Assembly: GCA_019415335.1 (NCBI GenBank) | Contig: DXKH01000051.1 | Span: forward strand, 69,457-133,456 | Source: Citrobacter sp. | Lineage (GTDB): Bacteria > Pseudomonadota > Gammaproteobacteria > Enterobacterales > Enterobacteriaceae | DNA length: 64,000 nt | Direction of reading: 5' to 3' | Shown: piece by piece, positions 9,322-20,428 of the stretch | Layout of the letters: each line of letters starts with the position of its first letter | Numbering within the stretch: position 1 is the first letter of the stretch | The notes under the pieces: model-generated | What the model was told of the DNA's origin: nothing | The model's input: only the letters and a program-made list of their open reading frames with translations | Databases searched by the model: none | Translations under genes and position numbers: made by a program

Positions 9322-10611
9322 ATGGAAACCACTCAAACCAGCACTATTGCTTCGACTGAAACACGAAGCGCATGGCGCAAGACCGATACCATGTGGATGC
9401 TGGGCCTTTATGGCACGGCTATCGGTGCGGGCGTATTGTTCCTGCCAATCAACGCAGGTGTCGGCGGCATGATCCCGCTGATCATCATGGCAATTATCGC
9501 TTTCCCGATGACCTTCTTCGCCCACCGTGGTCTGACTCGCTTCGTGCTGTCCGGCAAAAACCCAGGCGAAGACATCACAGAAGTGGTTGAAGAGCACTTT
9601 GGTATCGGCGCGGGTAAACTGATTACCCTGCTGTACTTCTTCGCGATTTACCCGATTCTGTTGGTTTATAGCGTCGCGATTACCAACACGGTTGAGAGCT
9701 TCCTGACTCACCAGTTAGCCATCACCCCACCACCGCGCGCGATCCTGTCGCTGATCCTGATTGTCGGGATGATGACTATCGTCCGCTTCGGTGAGCAGAT
9801 GATTGTGAAAGCGATGAGCATCCTGGTGTTCCCGTTTGTTGCTGCGCTGATGCTGCTGGCGGTGTACCTGATCCCTCAGTGGAGTGGTGCTGCGCTGGAA
9901 ACGCTGTCCTTTGATTCTGCGGCTACGACCGGCAACGGTCTGTGGATGACCCTGTGGCTGGCAATTCCGGTCATGGTGTTCTCTTTCAACCACTCGCCGA
10001 TTATCTCCTCCTTCGCAGTGGCGAAGCGTGAAGAGTACGGCGACGCGGCAGAGAAAAAATGCTCGAAGATCCTGGCATTCGCTCACATCATGATGGTGCT
10101 GACGGTCATGTTCTTCGTCTTTAGTTGCGTACTGAGCCTGACACCGGCAGACCTGGCGGCAGCGAAAGATCAGAACATCTCGATTCTGTCTTACCTGGCA
10201 AACCACTTTAACGCGCCGATCATCGCCTGGATGGCACCGATCATCGCGATGATTGCCATCACCAAATCCTTCCTCGGTCACTACCTGGGCGCGCGTGAAG
10301 GTTTCAACGGGATGGTCATCAAGTCTCTGCGTGGTAAAGGCAAGTCTATCGAAATCAACAAACTGAACCGCATCACAGCGCTGTTCATGCTGGTAACGAC
10401 CTGGATTGTCGCCACCCTGAACCCGAGCATCCTCGGTATGATTGAAACCCTGGGCGGTCCAATCATCGCGATGATCCTGTTCCTGATGCCGATGTATGCT
10501 ATCCAGAAAGTACCGGCAATGCGTAAATACAGCGGTCACATCAGCAACGTGTTTGTTGTCGTGATGGGTCTGATTGCTATCTCCGCAATTTTCTACTCCC
10601 TGTTCAGCTAA
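9322..10611 (+). CDS. sdaC: Serine:H+ symporter SdaC
   Basis: Inner-membrane high-affinity L-serine importer of the hydroxy/aromatic amino acid permease family. 429 residues with about eleven hydrophobic segments. The cytoplasmic N terminus [20 protein letters not shown] precedes the first helix, and the motif [12 protein letters not shown] follows. The ATG at 9322 is set by AGGAG at 9311-9315; an upstream in-frame TTG would add an unsupported leader. Forms the sdaCB catabolic operon with sdaB, 60 bases downstream. Confidence 0.96.
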   Translation: METTQTSTIASTETRSAWRKTDTMWMLGLYGTAIGAGVLFLPINAGVGGMIPLIIMAIIAFPMTFFAHRGLTRFVLSGKNPGEDITEVVEEHFGIGAGKLITLLYFFAIYPILLVYSVAITNTVESFLTHQLAITPPPRAILSLILIVGMMTIVRFGEQMIVKAMSILVFPFVAALMLLAVYLIPQWSGAALETLSFDSAATTGNGLWMTLWLAIPVMVFSFNHSPIISSFAVAKREEYGDAAEKKCSKILAFAHIMMVLTVMFFVFSCVLSLTPADLAAAKDQNISILSYLANHFNAPIIAWMAPIIAMIAITKSFLGHYLGAREGFNGMVIKSLRGKGKSIEINKLNRITALFMLVTTWIVATLNPSILGMIETLGGPIIAMILFLMPMYAIQKVPAMRKYSGHISNVFVVVMGLIAISAIFYSLFS

Positions 10612-10618
10612 GTTGTTT

Positions 10619-10640
10619 AGCGCCGCTTTCGGGCGGCGCT
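10619..10640 (+). terminator. GC-rich hairpin in the sdaC-sdaB gap
   Basis: Perfect eight-base arms AGCGCCGC / GCGGCGCT between sdaC and sdaB, followed by TCCTCCC rather than a U-run. It is more likely a partial terminator or mRNA-stabilising stem-loop than a full stop, as sdaB is expected to be cotranscribed. Confidence 0.45.
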
Positions 10641-10671
10641 TCCTCCCTGATATAACCGCAATGGATGCCCT

Positions 10672-12039
10672 ATGATTAGCGTATTCGATATTTTCAAAAT
10701 CGGCATTGGCCCTTCCAGTTCACATACCGTTGGACCGATGAAAGCGGGCAAACAATTCACGGATGATCTGATTGCCCGTAATATTCTGACGGATGTCACT
10801 CGCGTCGTCGTGGATGTGTATGGTTCCCTGTCGCTGACGGGTAAAGGCCACCACACCGATATCGCGATTATCATGGGTCTGGCGGGAAATCTGCCGGATA
10901 CCGTCGACATCGACGCCATCCCGGGCTTTATCCAGGATGTGAACACCCACGGGCGACTGCTGCTGGCGAACGGTCAGCATGAAGTTGAATTCCCGGTGGA
11001 TAAGTGCATGAATTTCCATGCCGATAACCTGTCTCTGCACGAGAACGGGATGCGTATCACCGCGCTGGCGGGCGATAACGTCCTTTACAGCCAGACTTAC
11101 TACTCCATTGGCGGTGGTTTCATCGTTGATGAAGAACATTTCGGTTTACCGAACAGTGCGCCGGTCAATGTACCGTATCCGTACAAATCGGCAGCCGATC
11201 TGCAGAAACACTGTCAGGAAACCGGGCTTTCCCTTTCCGGTCTGATGATGCAAAACGAACTGGCATTACACAGCAAAGAAGAGCTGGAACAGCACTTTGC
11301 TAACGTCTGGGAAGTGATGCGCAGCGGTATTGAACGCGGCATCACCACCGAGGGCGTACTGCCAGGAAAACTGCGCGTTCCCCGCCGTGCGGCAGCGCTG
11401 CGTCGTATGCTGGTGAGCAGCGACAAAACCACCACCGATCCAATGGCGGTCGTTGACTGGATCAACATGTTCGCTCTGGCGGTAAACGAAGAGAACGCCG
11501 CTGGCGGACGCGTGGTCACTGCCCCGACGAACGGGGCCTGCGGTATCGTGCCGGCAGTCCTCGCCTACTACGACAAATTCATCCGCGAAGTGAACGCTAA
11601 CTCGCTGGCGCGCTACATGCTGGTCGCCAGTGCGATTGGTTCACTGTACAAGATGAATGCCTCCATTTCCGGTGCGGAAGTGGGCTGTCAGGGCGAAGTC
11701 GGCGTGGCCTGTTCGATGGCAGCGGCGGGTCTGGCAGAACTGCTGGGCGGCAGTCCGATGCAAGTGTGCATTGCGGCGGAAATCGGTATGGAACACAACC
11801 TCGGTTTGACCTGCGACCCGGTTGCGGGACAAGTTCAGGTACCGTGCATCGAGCGTAACGCGATCGCTTCCGTAAAAGCGGTCAACGCGGCACGTATGGC
11901 GCTGCGTCGCACCAGCGAACCGCGCGTCTGCCTCGATAAAGTCATCGAAACCATGTACGAAACCGGTAAAGACATGAACGCCAAGTACCGCGAAACCTCT
12001 CGCGGCGGCCTGGCCATGAAGATTGTCACCTGCGATTAA
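10672..12039 (+). CDS. sdaB: L-serine dehydratase (deaminase) SdaB
   Basis: Deaminates L-serine to pyruvate and ammonia with an oxygen-labile 4Fe-4S cluster. 455 residues, single-chain form: an N-terminal beta domain (MISVFDIFKIGIGPSSSHTVGPM) and a C-terminal alpha domain. The Cys-rich blocks for the cluster are visible as GCQGEVGVACSMAAAGLAE and LTCDPVAGQVQVPCIERN, and the loop TAPTNGACGIVPAV is also conserved. Converts the serine imported by SdaC. Followed by a hairpin terminator at 12050-12074. Confidence 0.95.
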   Translation: MISVFDIFKIGIGPSSSHTVGPMKAGKQFTDDLIARNILTDVTRVVVDVYGSLSLTGKGHHTDIAIIMGLAGNLPDTVDIDAIPGFIQDVNTHGRLLLANGQHEVEFPVDKCMNFHADNLSLHENGMRITALAGDNVLYSQTYYSIGGGFIVDEEHFGLPNSAPVNVPYPYKSAADLQKHCQETGLSLSGLMMQNELALHSKEELEQHFANVWEVMRSGIERGITTEGVLPGKLRVPRRAAALRRMLVSSDKTTTDPMAVVDWINMFALAVNEENAAGGRVVTAPTNGACGIVPAVLAYYDKFIREVNANSLARYMLVASAIGSLYKMNASISGAEVGCQGEVGVACSMAAAGLAELLGGSPMQVCIAAEIGMEHNLGLTCDPVAGQVQVPCIERNAIASVKAVNAARMALRRTSEPRVCLDKVIETMYETGKDMNAKYRETSRGGLAMKIVTCD

Positions 12040-12049
12040 TCGTGCACAC

Positions 12050-12074
12050 AGAGGCCTCATTTTGCGAGGCCTCT
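12050..12074 (+). terminator. Terminator of sdaCB
   Basis: Arms AGAGGCCTC / GAGGCCTCT, nine of nine paired, followed by a pyrimidine-rich TCCCGTTTT tract just after the sdaB stop. Confidence 0.75.
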
Positions 12075-12133
12075 TCCCGTTTTAGCCTCCTGCAATAGCC
12101 TGCTTCCGTCCTGAATGTTACCCTACACGCTGA

Positions 12134-12907
<774 letters not shown>

Positions 12908-12941
12908 CAGTGGCGGCACACAGGCCGCCATTTCAACAAAA

Positions 12942-14090
12942 TCACCAGGCGGTATGATACAACTCAACAATCTCGGCAATGCTTGCTTCGCGTGGGTTCC
13001 CCCCCGTACAAACATCGTCAAATGCCGCCTGCGCCAGCGCCGGAATATCTTCCTTACGCACGCCGACATCACGCAGGTGTAGCGGGATACCGACATCGCG
13101 ATTGAGCGCGAACACGGCTTCTACCGCAGCATCACGTGCTTGCGCAAGGCTCAGCGACTCCACCTTCTCTCCCATTGCGCGGGCAATATCGCGATACTTG
13201 TCACCAGTATATTCAGCGTTGTAACGCATGACATGCGGCAACAAAATGGCATTTGCCACGCCATGCGGTGTGTTGTAAAACGCGCCCAACGGGTGTGCCA
13301 TACCATGAACTAACCCGAGGCCTACGTTGGAAAATCCCATCCCGGCAACATATTGCCCCAGCGCCATCGCCTCCCCAGCATCACGCTCGCCTGCCACCGA
13401 CCCCCGCAATGCGCCCGCGATAATCTCGATCGCTTTAATATGCAATGCATCCGTCAACGCCCATGCGCCACGGGTGATATAGCCTTCAATTGCATGGGTC
13501 AGCGCATCAACGCCGGTAGCGGCTTTCAGCGCGGGTGGCATGCCATCCATCATATCCGCGTCTATAAACGCCACCTGCGGGATGTCATGTGGATCGACGC
13601 AAACAAATTTACGTCGTTTTTCTTCGTCAGTGATCACATAGTTAATCGTGACTTCTGCTGCCGTTCCCGCAGTGGTCGGGATGGCCATCACCGGAACGCT
13701 GGGTTTGCGAGTGGGTGATAATCCCTCCAGACTGCGTACATCTGCAAATTCTGGGTTGTTACTGATAATACCAATCGCTTTACAGGTATCCTGTGGCGAG
13801 CCGCCGCCAATAGCAATAAGGTAATCTGCCCCACTTTGCGCAAAAACCTCCAGCCCTTCCTTCACCACGCCAATCGTCGGATTAGGGATTACGCCGGAAT
13901 ACATCTCCCAGGCCAACCCTGCCGCATCCATCTTATCGGTTACTTTCGCGACCACACCACACGCTACCAGTGTTTTATCGGTCACAATTAGCGCCTTACT
14001 AAAACCGCGGCGCTTAACCTCATCGGTTAATGCCTCCACCGCTCCCCGGCCAAACCACGCCGTTTCGTTCAGAATCATTCTGTTCGCCAT
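12942..14090 (-). CDS. fucO: L-1,2-propanediol oxidoreductase (lactaldehyde reductase) FucO
   Basis: Iron-dependent group III alcohol dehydrogenase that reduces L-lactaldehyde to L-1,2-propanediol with NADH during anaerobic fucose or rhamnose use. 382 residues. The NAD-binding loop is GGGSPQDTCKAIG at 95-107. Iron ligands are D195, H199, H262 and H276 (blocks GVDALTHAIE, GLVHGMAHPLGA, NTPHGVANA). The ATG is at 14088-14090, 26 bases after fucA, so fucA-fucO is a two-gene operon divergent from fucPIKUR. Confidence 0.96.
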   Translation of the reverse strand: MANRMILNETAWFGRGAVEALTDEVKRRGFSKALIVTDKTLVACGVVAKVTDKMDAAGLAWEMYSGVIPNPTIGVVKEGLEVFAQSGADYLIAIGGGSPQDTCKAIGIISNNPEFADVRSLEGLSPTRKPSVPVMAIPTTAGTAAEVTINYVITDEEKRRKFVCVDPHDIPQVAFIDADMMDGMPPALKAATGVDALTHAIEGYITRGAWALTDALHIKAIEIIAGALRGSVAGERDAGEAMALGQYVAGMGFSNVGLGLVHGMAHPLGAFYNTPHGVANAILLPHVMRYNAEYTGDKYRDIARAMGEKVESLSLAQARDAAVEAVFALNRDVGIPLHLRDVGVRKEDIPALAQAAFDDVCTGGNPREASIAEIVELYHTAW

Positions 14091-14116
14091 CGTCCATCTC
14101 CTTTTCGGTTGCGGAA

Positions 14117-14764
14117 TTACTCTTCAATACGTAATCCGTAAGTTTTGAATTTCTCCAGTACTACAGCAATTTCATCATCATCCAGAATCGGCACCGGGTC
14201 AGTGATCGCCAGCGTGCTCAGATACAACTGCGCCAACACTTCCACTTCATGCGCCAGCCACAGCGCTTTTTCCAAATTAACTTCACAGGCTATCAGCCCG
14301 TGATGCTGGAGCAATGTCGCCTTGCGATTTTTGAGGGCTACCGCAACAAATTCTGACAATGCCTGCGTACCAAACGTGGCATATGGGGCGCAGGGAATGG
14401 AGTTTCCGCCTGCGGCGGCAATCATATAGTGGATTGCCGGGATAGGACGATTGAGGATCGAAACGGCAGTACAATGCACGGCATGATTATGCACAACCGC
14501 GTGAGCGTCAGGACGGGTCTGGTAAGCAGCCATATGGAAACGCCATTCGCTGGATGGCAGTTTGCCCTCTTCATGCTGACCCTTAGCGTCAATATAGACA
14601 ATGTGTGACTCTGTGAGTTTCTCGTAGGGGATCCCCGTCGGCGTGATTAACATTCCGTCCTGAAAGCGTACGCTGACATTGCCAGCCGTTCCCTGATTCA
14701 ACCCCATACGGGTCATTTCCAGGCAGGTTTCAATGATCTGCCGCGCCAGTGTGTTTCGTTCCAT
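14117..14764 (-). CDS. fucA: L-fuculose-1-phosphate aldolase FucA
   Basis: Zinc class II aldolase that splits L-fuculose 1-phosphate into dihydroxyacetone phosphate and L-lactaldehyde, the substrate of FucO. 215 residues, the family length. Zinc ligands H92, H94 and H155 and the catalytic E73 are all present (SSEWRFH, VVHNHAVH, LLQHHGLIA). The phosphate-binding segment GLNQGTAGNVSVR is at 21-33. First gene of fucAO; the 547-base intergenic region on its right carries repeated motifs and CRP sites shared with fucP. Confidence 0.96.
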   Translation of the reverse strand: MERNTLARQIIETCLEMTRMGLNQGTAGNVSVRFQDGMLITPTGIPYEKLTESHIVYIDAKGQHEEGKLPSSEWRFHMAAYQTRPDAHAVVHNHAVHCTAVSILNRPIPAIHYMIAAAGGNSIPCAPYATFGTQALSEFVAVALKNRKATLLQHHGLIACEVNLEKALWLAHEVEVLAQLYLSTLAITDPVPILDDDEIAVVLEKFKTYGLRIEE

Positions 14765-14980
14765 TATTTACCTCTCTCGATGATTCAAAAGCGTCAACAG
14801 AACAACCCTAATCACTCTGTTGAATTAATCGCATATTTGCTCACTATCATCATATTGAATGGCAATTAAGGAATTACGATAATTTTATTTTGTGACGAAC
14901 ATCTATTAATCACTCCGAATTACTTATCTCCCCATCGGGTTATCCCAGAAGAAAATGACCGCTATTAATAAGTTTTTTTC

Positions 14981-15091
14981 AAAACGGGCATTTTTCATCG
15001 ACCTCATAACAAATGCCCGTTTTCGTGCCAATGAATTAAATCGGGCATTCAGACTGTGGGTTTTAGATATTATTTTCTCAAACGGGCATTC
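14981..15091. repeat. Four copies of a CGGGCATT motif in the fuc divergent control region
   Basis: The motif AAACGGGCATT and close variants occurs at 14982-14992, inverted at 15011-15022, at 15038-15049 (AAATCGGGCATT) and at 15080-15090. The first two form a perfect 13-base inverted repeat (AAAACGGGCATTT / AAATGCCCGTTTT, 14981-14993 and 15011-15023). Placement between fucA and fucP and the repetition suggest binding sites for FucR, the DeoR-family activator encoded at the end of the operon. The match to FucR is inference. Confidence 0.55.
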
Positions 15092-15103
15092 TTTGTAAGA
15101 CAT

Positions 15104-15125
15104 TAAAGTGACGATAATCACATAA
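15104..15125. promoter_or_regulatory. CRP site 1 in the fucA-fucP region
   Basis: Contains AGTGACGATAATCACAT: half-sites GTGA and TCAC with the correct six-base spacer. The fuc regulon is cAMP-CRP dependent in E. coli. Located about 190 bases before the fucP ATG. Confidence 0.7.
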
Positions 15126-15143
15126 AGTTATTCTTTAACCCCT

Positions 15144-15165
15144 AAATGTGACCGTTATCATATTA
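15144..15165. promoter_or_regulatory. CRP site 2 in the fucA-fucP region
   Basis: Contains AATGTGACCGTTATCATAT: half-sites TGTGA and TCATA with a six-base spacer. It is about 40 bases from CRP site 1, roughly four helical turns, so both dimers could sit on the same DNA face. Confidence 0.6.
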
Positions 15166-15311
15166 AACGTTCTTTTTTATTTGAAAATGAATTCATGAGT
15201 TCATTCCTGACGGCCAAAACCCTACTGGCAAGAAATACGAACTCTCCCGATTTTACAGTCTGGTGAGCAAGACCAACCACACTCTGACGCTTCTGAACCG
15301 ATGAGGATGTT

Positions 15312-16622
15312 ATGGGAAATACAACAATACAAACGCAGAGCTTTCATACTGCGGATACAGGACAAAGTAAGCGCTACATCATCCCGTTTGCTTTACTGTG
15401 CTCGCTTTTTTTTCTTTGGGCTGTCGCGAATAACCTGAACGACATTTTATTACCCCAGTTTCAACAAGCTTTTACGTTAACTAACTTTCAGGCTGGATTG
15501 ATACAATCTGCTTTTTACTTCGGTTATTTTGTTATCCCTATTCCGGCAGGAATATTGATGAAAAAACTAAGCTACAAAGCAGGAATCATTACCGGATTGT
15601 TCTTATATGCTTTTGGCGCCGCATTATTTTGGCCAGCCGCTGAGGTCATGAATTATACCTTGTTTTTGATTGGTCTTTTTATTATCGCCGCGGGGCTAGG
15701 CTGTCTTGAAACTGCAGCAAACCCTTTTGTGACTGTATTAGGACCGGAAAGCGGCGGGCACTTCCGTCTTAACCTTGCGCAAACCTTTAACTCCTTCGGC
15801 GCTATTATCGCTGTCGTTTTTGGGCAAAGCCTTATTTTATCTAACGTGCCACATCAATCGCAGGATGTGCTCGATAATATGTCACCAGAACAACTCAGCA
15901 CGTATAAGCATAGCCTGGTGTTATCAGTGCAAACGCCTTACATGATTATCGTGGCAATTGTGTTACTGGTCACTCTGCTGATCATGTTCACCAAATTCCC
16001 GGTCCTCCAGAGTGACGATCACAGTGATACTGAACAAAGTTCATTTTCCGCTTCGCTTACTCGCCTGATGCGCATCCGCCACTGGCGCTGGGCTGTACTG
16101 GCGCAGTTTTGCTATGTCGGTGCGCAAACCGCCTGCTGGAGCTATCTGATTCGTTACGCTATTGAAGAGATCCCTGGCATGACGCCCGGTTTTGCCGCCA
16201 ACTATCTGACCGGAACGATGGTGTGCTTTTTTATTGGCCGTTTCTCCGGCACCTGGCTTATTAGTCGCTTTGCTCCGCATAAAGTGCTGGCGGCGTATGC
16301 CCTGCTCGCGATGGTTCTGTGTCTGATCTCAGCCTTTAGTGGTGGTCATATCGGTCTACTGGCATTGACGCTGTGCAGCGCATTTATGTCCATTCAATAC
16401 CCGACCATCTTCTCGCTGGGCATCAAAAATCTGGGGCAGGACACGAAATACGGTTCATCGTTCATCGTCATGACCATCATCGGCGGCGGTATCGTCACGC
16501 CCGTTATGGGCTTTGTCAGCGATGCGGCAGGCAATATTCCAACCGCTGAACTGGTCCCGGCACTTTGCTTTGCCATCATCTTTATCTTTGCTCGTTTTCG
16601 TTCACAAACGGCAACTTACTGA
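15312..16622 (+). CDS. fucP: L-fucose:proton symporter FucP
   Basis: Inner-membrane MFS transporter for L-fucose. 436 residues with twelve hydrophobic segments; a polar loop (FPVLQSDDHSDTEQSSFSAS) splits the two six-helix halves. The first helix contains LLCSLFFLWAVANNLNDIL, including the N-terminal region conserved in FucP/GluP transporters. First gene of the fucPIKUR operon; a GAGGA ribosome site lies just before the ATG. The fucI ATG follows after 32 bases. Confidence 0.96.
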   Translation: MGNTTIQTQSFHTADTGQSKRYIIPFALLCSLFFLWAVANNLNDILLPQFQQAFTLTNFQAGLIQSAFYFGYFVIPIPAGILMKKLSYKAGIITGLFLYAFGAALFWPAAEVMNYTLFLIGLFIIAAGLGCLETAANPFVTVLGPESGGHFRLNLAQTFNSFGAIIAVVFGQSLILSNVPHQSQDVLDNMSPEQLSTYKHSLVLSVQTPYMIIVAIVLLVTLLIMFTKFPVLQSDDHSDTEQSSFSASLTRLMRIRHWRWAVLAQFCYVGAQTACWSYLIRYAIEEIPGMTPGFAANYLTGTMVCFFIGRFSGTWLISRFAPHKVLAAYALLAMVLCLISAFSGGHIGLLALTLCSAFMSIQYPTIFSLGIKNLGQDTKYGSSFIVMTIIGGGIVTPVMGFVSDAAGNIPTAELVPALCFAIIFIFARFRSQTATY

Positions 16623-16654
16623 ACATTTTTTCCGAATAACGTGAGGAATCTGTA

Positions 16655-18430
16655 ATGAAAAAAAATAGCTTACCGAAAATTGGTATCCGCCCGGTGATTG
16701 ATGGGCGTCGTATGGGTGTTCGTGAGTCGCTGGAAGAACAAACCATGAACATGGCAAAAGCGACCGCCGCCCTGCTCAGCGAGAAACTCCGCCATGCCAG
16801 TGGCGCGCAGATTGAGTGTGTGATTGCGGATAGCTGCATTGCCGGGATGGAGGAATCAGCGGCCTGCGAAGAAAAATTCAGCAGCCAGAATGTAGGTCTC
16901 ACCATTACGGTTACCCCTTGCTGGTGCTATGGTAGCGAAACGATCGATATGGATCCCATGCGTCCAAAAGCCATTTGGGGGTTTAACGGTACTGAACGTC
17001 CAGGCGCGGTTTACCTCGCTGCGGCGCTGGCTGCGCACAGCCAGAAAGGTATTCCGGCCTTCTCCATTTACGGTCATGACGTGCAGGATGCGGATGACAC
17101 ATCTATCCCTGCGGATGTGGAAGAGAAATTGCTGCGCTTTGCACGGGCAGGCATCGCAGTTGCCACCATGAAAGGTAAAAGTTATCTCTCCGTCGGCGGG
17201 GTGTCGATGGGGATTGCCGGCTCCATCGTCGATCATAACTTCTTTGAATCCTGGCTGGGGATGAAGGTTCAGGCCGTTGATATGACCGAACTGCGTCGTC
17301 GCATCGATCAGAAAATTTATGACGAAACCGAACTGGAAATGGCGCTGGCGTGGGCGGATAAAAACTTCCGCTATGGCGAAGACCAGAATGCGCAGCAATA
17401 TAAACGTAATGCAGAACAGAGCCGGGCAGTCCTGAAAGAGAGCCTGCTGATGGCAATGTGCATTCGCGACATGATGCAAGGCAACAAAACGCTGGCGGAA
17501 AAAGGCCTGGTAGAAGAGTCTCTGGGCTACAACGCGATTGCTGCCGGATTCCAGGGGCAACGTCACTGGACCGATCAATACCCCAATGGCGATACGGCTG
17601 AAGCGCTGCTGAACAGCTCTTTTGACTGGAATGGTGTGCGCGAACCGTTTGTCGTCGCTACCGAAAACGACAGCCTGAATGGCGTGGCGATGCTAATGGG
17701 CCATCAGTTGACCGGTACCGCTCAGGTATTCGCCGACGTGCGTACCTACTGGTCGCCAGAAGCGGTACAACGCGTGACCGGGGCCCCTCTCACCGGCCTG
17801 GCGGAACACGGCATCATCCACTTGATTAACTCGGGTTCCGCAGCCCTCGACGGTTCTTGCAAACAACGCGATAGCAGTGGCAAACCCACCATGAAACCCC
17901 ATTGGGAGATCGGTCAACAGGAGGCCGATGCCTGTCTGGCGGCGACCGAATGGTGCCCGGCAATTCATGAATATTTCCGCGGCGGCGGCTTCTCTTCCCG
18001 CTTCCTGACTGAAGGCGGCGTCCCGTTTACGATGACCCGTGTGAACATCATTAAAGGTCTGGGACCCGTTCTGCAAATCGCAGAAGGCTGGAGCGTAGAA
18101 TTACCGAAAGAGATGCACGACAAGCTTGATGCCCGTACTAACTCAACCTGGCCGACGACCTGGTTTGCCCCACGCCTCACCGGCAAAGGCCCGTTCTCTG
18201 ACGTTTATTCCGTCATGGCGAACTGGGGCGCTAACCACGGCGTACTGACGATCGGTCATGTCGGGGCCGACTTTATTACCCTCGCATCAATGCTGCGCAT
18301 TCCTGTCTGCATGCATAACGTCGAAGAGGCGAAAATCTACCGCCCTTCCACCTGGTCAGCACACGGCATGGACAGTGAAGGCCAGGATTACCGTGCCTGC
18401 CAGAACTATGGACCGCTATATAAACGCTAA
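16655..18430 (+). CDS. fucI: L-fucose isomerase FucI
   Basis: Converts L-fucose to L-fuculose (and acts on D-arabinose) with Mn2+; cytoplasmic hexamer. 591 residues, exactly the family length. Start [20 protein letters not shown] follows a GTGAGGAA ribosome site. Conserved blocks include [34 protein letters not shown] (with the acidic metal ligands) and [19 protein letters not shown] near the C terminus (histidine ligand). Second gene of fucPIKUR. Confidence 0.97.
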   Translation: MKKNSLPKIGIRPVIDGRRMGVRESLEEQTMNMAKATAALLSEKLRHASGAQIECVIADSCIAGMEESAACEEKFSSQNVGLTITVTPCWCYGSETIDMDPMRPKAIWGFNGTERPGAVYLAAALAAHSQKGIPAFSIYGHDVQDADDTSIPADVEEKLLRFARAGIAVATMKGKSYLSVGGVSMGIAGSIVDHNFFESWLGMKVQAVDMTELRRRIDQKIYDETELEMALAWADKNFRYGEDQNAQQYKRNAEQSRAVLKESLLMAMCIRDMMQGNKTLAEKGLVEESLGYNAIAAGFQGQRHWTDQYPNGDTAEALLNSSFDWNGVREPFVVATENDSLNGVAMLMGHQLTGTAQVFADVRTYWSPEAVQRVTGAPLTGLAEHGIIHLINSGSAALDGSCKQRDSSGKPTMKPHWEIGQQEADACLAATEWCPAIHEYFRGGGFSSRFLTEGGVPFTMTRVNIIKGLGPVLQIAEGWSVELPKEMHDKLDARTNSTWPTTWFAPRLTGKGPFSDVYSVMANWGANHGVLTIGHVGADFITLASMLRIPVCMHNVEEAKIYRPSTWSAHGMDSEGQDYRACQNYGPLYKR

Positions 18431-18437
18431 TGCCCTT

Positions 18438-18509
18438 GCCCGGTAGCACAAGCTTACCGGGCCTACAGAATTCACCATTCCAGGCCGGATGTGCGAAGCG
18501 CCATCCGGC
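18438..18509. repeat. REP/BIME element between fucI and fucK
   Basis: Two imperfect palindromes: GCCCGGTA...TTACCGGGC at 18438-18462 and GCCGGATG...CATCCGGC at 18484-18509. These are typical enterobacterial REP units. It lies inside the operon, so the stem-loops may protect fucPI mRNA or lower fucK expression. Confidence 0.8.
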
Positions 18510-18527
18510 AATACTCCTGGAGAGAAT

Positions 18528-19946
18528 ATGAAAAATGACGTCATCCTGGTTCTCGACTGCGGCGCCACCAACGTTCGGGCCATTGCCGTTGATCGACAGG
18601 GTAACATTGTCGCTCGTGCAGCAACGGCCAATGCCAGCGAGATTGCGGTAGAGAACAGTGTCTGGCACCAATGGTCGCTGGATGCCATCCTGCAACGCTT
18701 CGCCAAATGCTGCCAGAAACTCATGGCTGAATTGTCGCCTGGTCAGATCCGTGGCATTACGGTCACCACCTTTGGGGTTGATGGCGCCCTGGTCGATGAA
18801 CACGGCTCACTGCTCTACCCGGTGATCAGCTGGAAATGTCCACGTACCGCAGCGGTAATGGAGAACATCAGCCGCATTATGGATCCACAGCAACTCCAGA
18901 CGATTTCCGGCGTTGGCGCGTTTGGTTTCAATACGCTGTATAAGTTGGTATGGCTGAAAGAAAATCACCCGCAGTTACTGGAACAGGCTCACGCCTGGCT
19001 GTTCATCTCATCATTGATCAACCATCGTTTGACGGGAGAATTCACCACCGATATCACCATGGCGGGCACCAGTCAGATGCTGGACATCCATCAACGCGAT
19101 TTCAGCACCGAAATTTTAAAGGCCACCGACCTGCCACGCCGCCTGTTCCCACGACTTGTCGACGCAGGCCAACAGATTGGGAACCTACAATCCAATGCCG
19201 CTTCTCTATTGGGCCTACCCGCTGGCGTACCGGTCATCTCCGCAGGACATGATACCCAGTTCGCGCTGTTTGGCGCAGGTGCCGGGCAGGACGAACCTGT
19301 GCTCTCCTCCGGTACATGGGAGATTCTGATGGTGCGCAGCGCTCAGGTGAATACCCCTCTGTTGAGCCACTATACCGGCTCAACCTGTGAACTGGATAGC
19401 CAGCCAGGACTGTTTAACCCGGGAATGCAATGGCTCGCATCGGGCGTACTCGAATGGGTACGAAAACTGCTGTGGACTGCCGATACGCCATGGCAAACCC
19501 TGATTGAGGAAGCGAGGAGAATCCCCCCTGGCGCCGAAGGGGTGAAGATGCAGTGTGATCTGCTCGCCTGTCAAAACGCAGGCTGGCAAGGCGTGACGCT
19601 CAACACCACCCGTGGTCATTTTTATCGCGCGGCGCTGGAAGGCCTGACGGAGCAACTTGCGCGCAACCTGCAAACACTGGAAAACATCGGCCATTTCAGT
19701 GCAACCGAACTGTTACTGGTCGGCGGCGGCAGCCGAAATACACTCTGGAACCAAATCAAAGCCAATATGCTCGACCTTCCTGTCAAGGTACTGGATGACG
19801 CCGAAACAACGGTTGCCGGTGCCGCGATGTTTGGCTGGTATGGCATTGGCGAATTTAGCTCCCCGGAGCAGGCCAGAGCACAGGTACATTATCAGTACCG
19901 CTATTTCTATCCACAACCCGAACCCGAGTTTATTGAGAGAGTTTGA
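18528..19946 (+). CDS. fucK: L-fuculokinase FucK
   Basis: Phosphorylates L-fuculose to L-fuculose 1-phosphate. FGGY carbohydrate kinase of the ASKHA fold, 472 residues. I chose the ATG at 18528 ([20 protein letters not shown]) behind a CCTGGAGAG ribosome site; an in-frame ATG at 18489 would begin inside the REP element. Phosphate-1 loop is DCGATN, the catalytic aspartate is in [11 protein letters not shown], and the adenosine-binding block is [20 protein letters not shown]. Third gene of fucPIKUR; fucU begins one base after its stop. Confidence 0.95.
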   Translation: MKNDVILVLDCGATNVRAIAVDRQGNIVARAATANASEIAVENSVWHQWSLDAILQRFAKCCQKLMAELSPGQIRGITVTTFGVDGALVDEHGSLLYPVISWKCPRTAAVMENISRIMDPQQLQTISGVGAFGFNTLYKLVWLKENHPQLLEQAHAWLFISSLINHRLTGEFTTDITMAGTSQMLDIHQRDFSTEILKATDLPRRLFPRLVDAGQQIGNLQSNAASLLGLPAGVPVISAGHDTQFALFGAGAGQDEPVLSSGTWEILMVRSAQVNTPLLSHYTGSTCELDSQPGLFNPGMQWLASGVLEWVRKLLWTADTPWQTLIEEARRIPPGAEGVKMQCDLLACQNAGWQGVTLNTTRGHFYRAALEGLTEQLARNLQTLENIGHFSATELLLVGGGSRNTLWNQIKANMLDLPVKVLDDAETTVAGAAMFGWYGIGEFSSPEQARAQVHYQYRYFYPQPEPEFIERV

Positions 19947-19947
19947 G

Positions 19948-20370
19948 ATGCTAAAGACGATTTCACCATTAATATCCCCGGAACTGCTGAAGGTACTCGC
20001 AGAAATGGGGCATGGCGACGAGATCATTTTTTCAGATGCCCACTTCCCGGCCCACAGTATGGGGCCACAGGTCATCCGAGCTGACGGTTTATTAGTGAGC
20101 GATTTACTAAAAGCGATTATTCCGTTATTTGAACTCGACAGCTATGCCCCACCGCTGGTCATGATGGCGGCGGTAGAGGGTGACACACTCGATCCTGGCG
20201 TTGAAACACGCTACCGCGACGCGCTTTCCGGGCAGGCACCTTGCCCGCAAATCACCCGCATTGACCGGTTTGCGTTTTACGAACGGGCACAAAAAGCCTT
20301 TGCGATCGTTATCACAGGAGAGTGTGCGAAGTACGGGAATATTCTTTTAAAAAAAGGGGTAACGCCGTAA
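19948..20370 (+). CDS. fucU: L-fucose mutarotase FucU
   Basis: Interconverts alpha and beta anomers of L-fucose, feeding the isomerase. 140 residues, RbsD/FucU fold. The family motif [18 protein letters not shown] is at 20-37, with catalytic histidine H22. The C-terminal [14 protein letters not shown] block contributes to the ring-shaped decamer interface. Begins TGAGATG, one base after the fucK stop, so translation is probably coupled. Confidence 0.96.
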   Translation: MLKTISPLISPELLKVLAEMGHGDEIIFSDAHFPAHSMGPQVIRADGLLVSDLLKAIIPLFELDSYAPPLVMMAAVEGDTLDPGVETRYRDALSGQAPCPQITRIDRFAFYERAQKAFAIVITGECAKYGNILLKKGVTP

Positions 20371-20428
20371 TCTCATGCCGGTGCGCCCGTCTGATGCGGG
20401 CGCTTATCGAATGATGGGATGGGAAAAG

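Noticed and set aside
14765..15311. The 13-base inverted repeat at 14981-15023 as a transcription terminator
   Set aside because: The T-tract is weak after the second arm, the loop is 17 bases, and two further copies of the motif nearby make a binding-site role more likely. A terminator between divergent promoters would also have no purpose.
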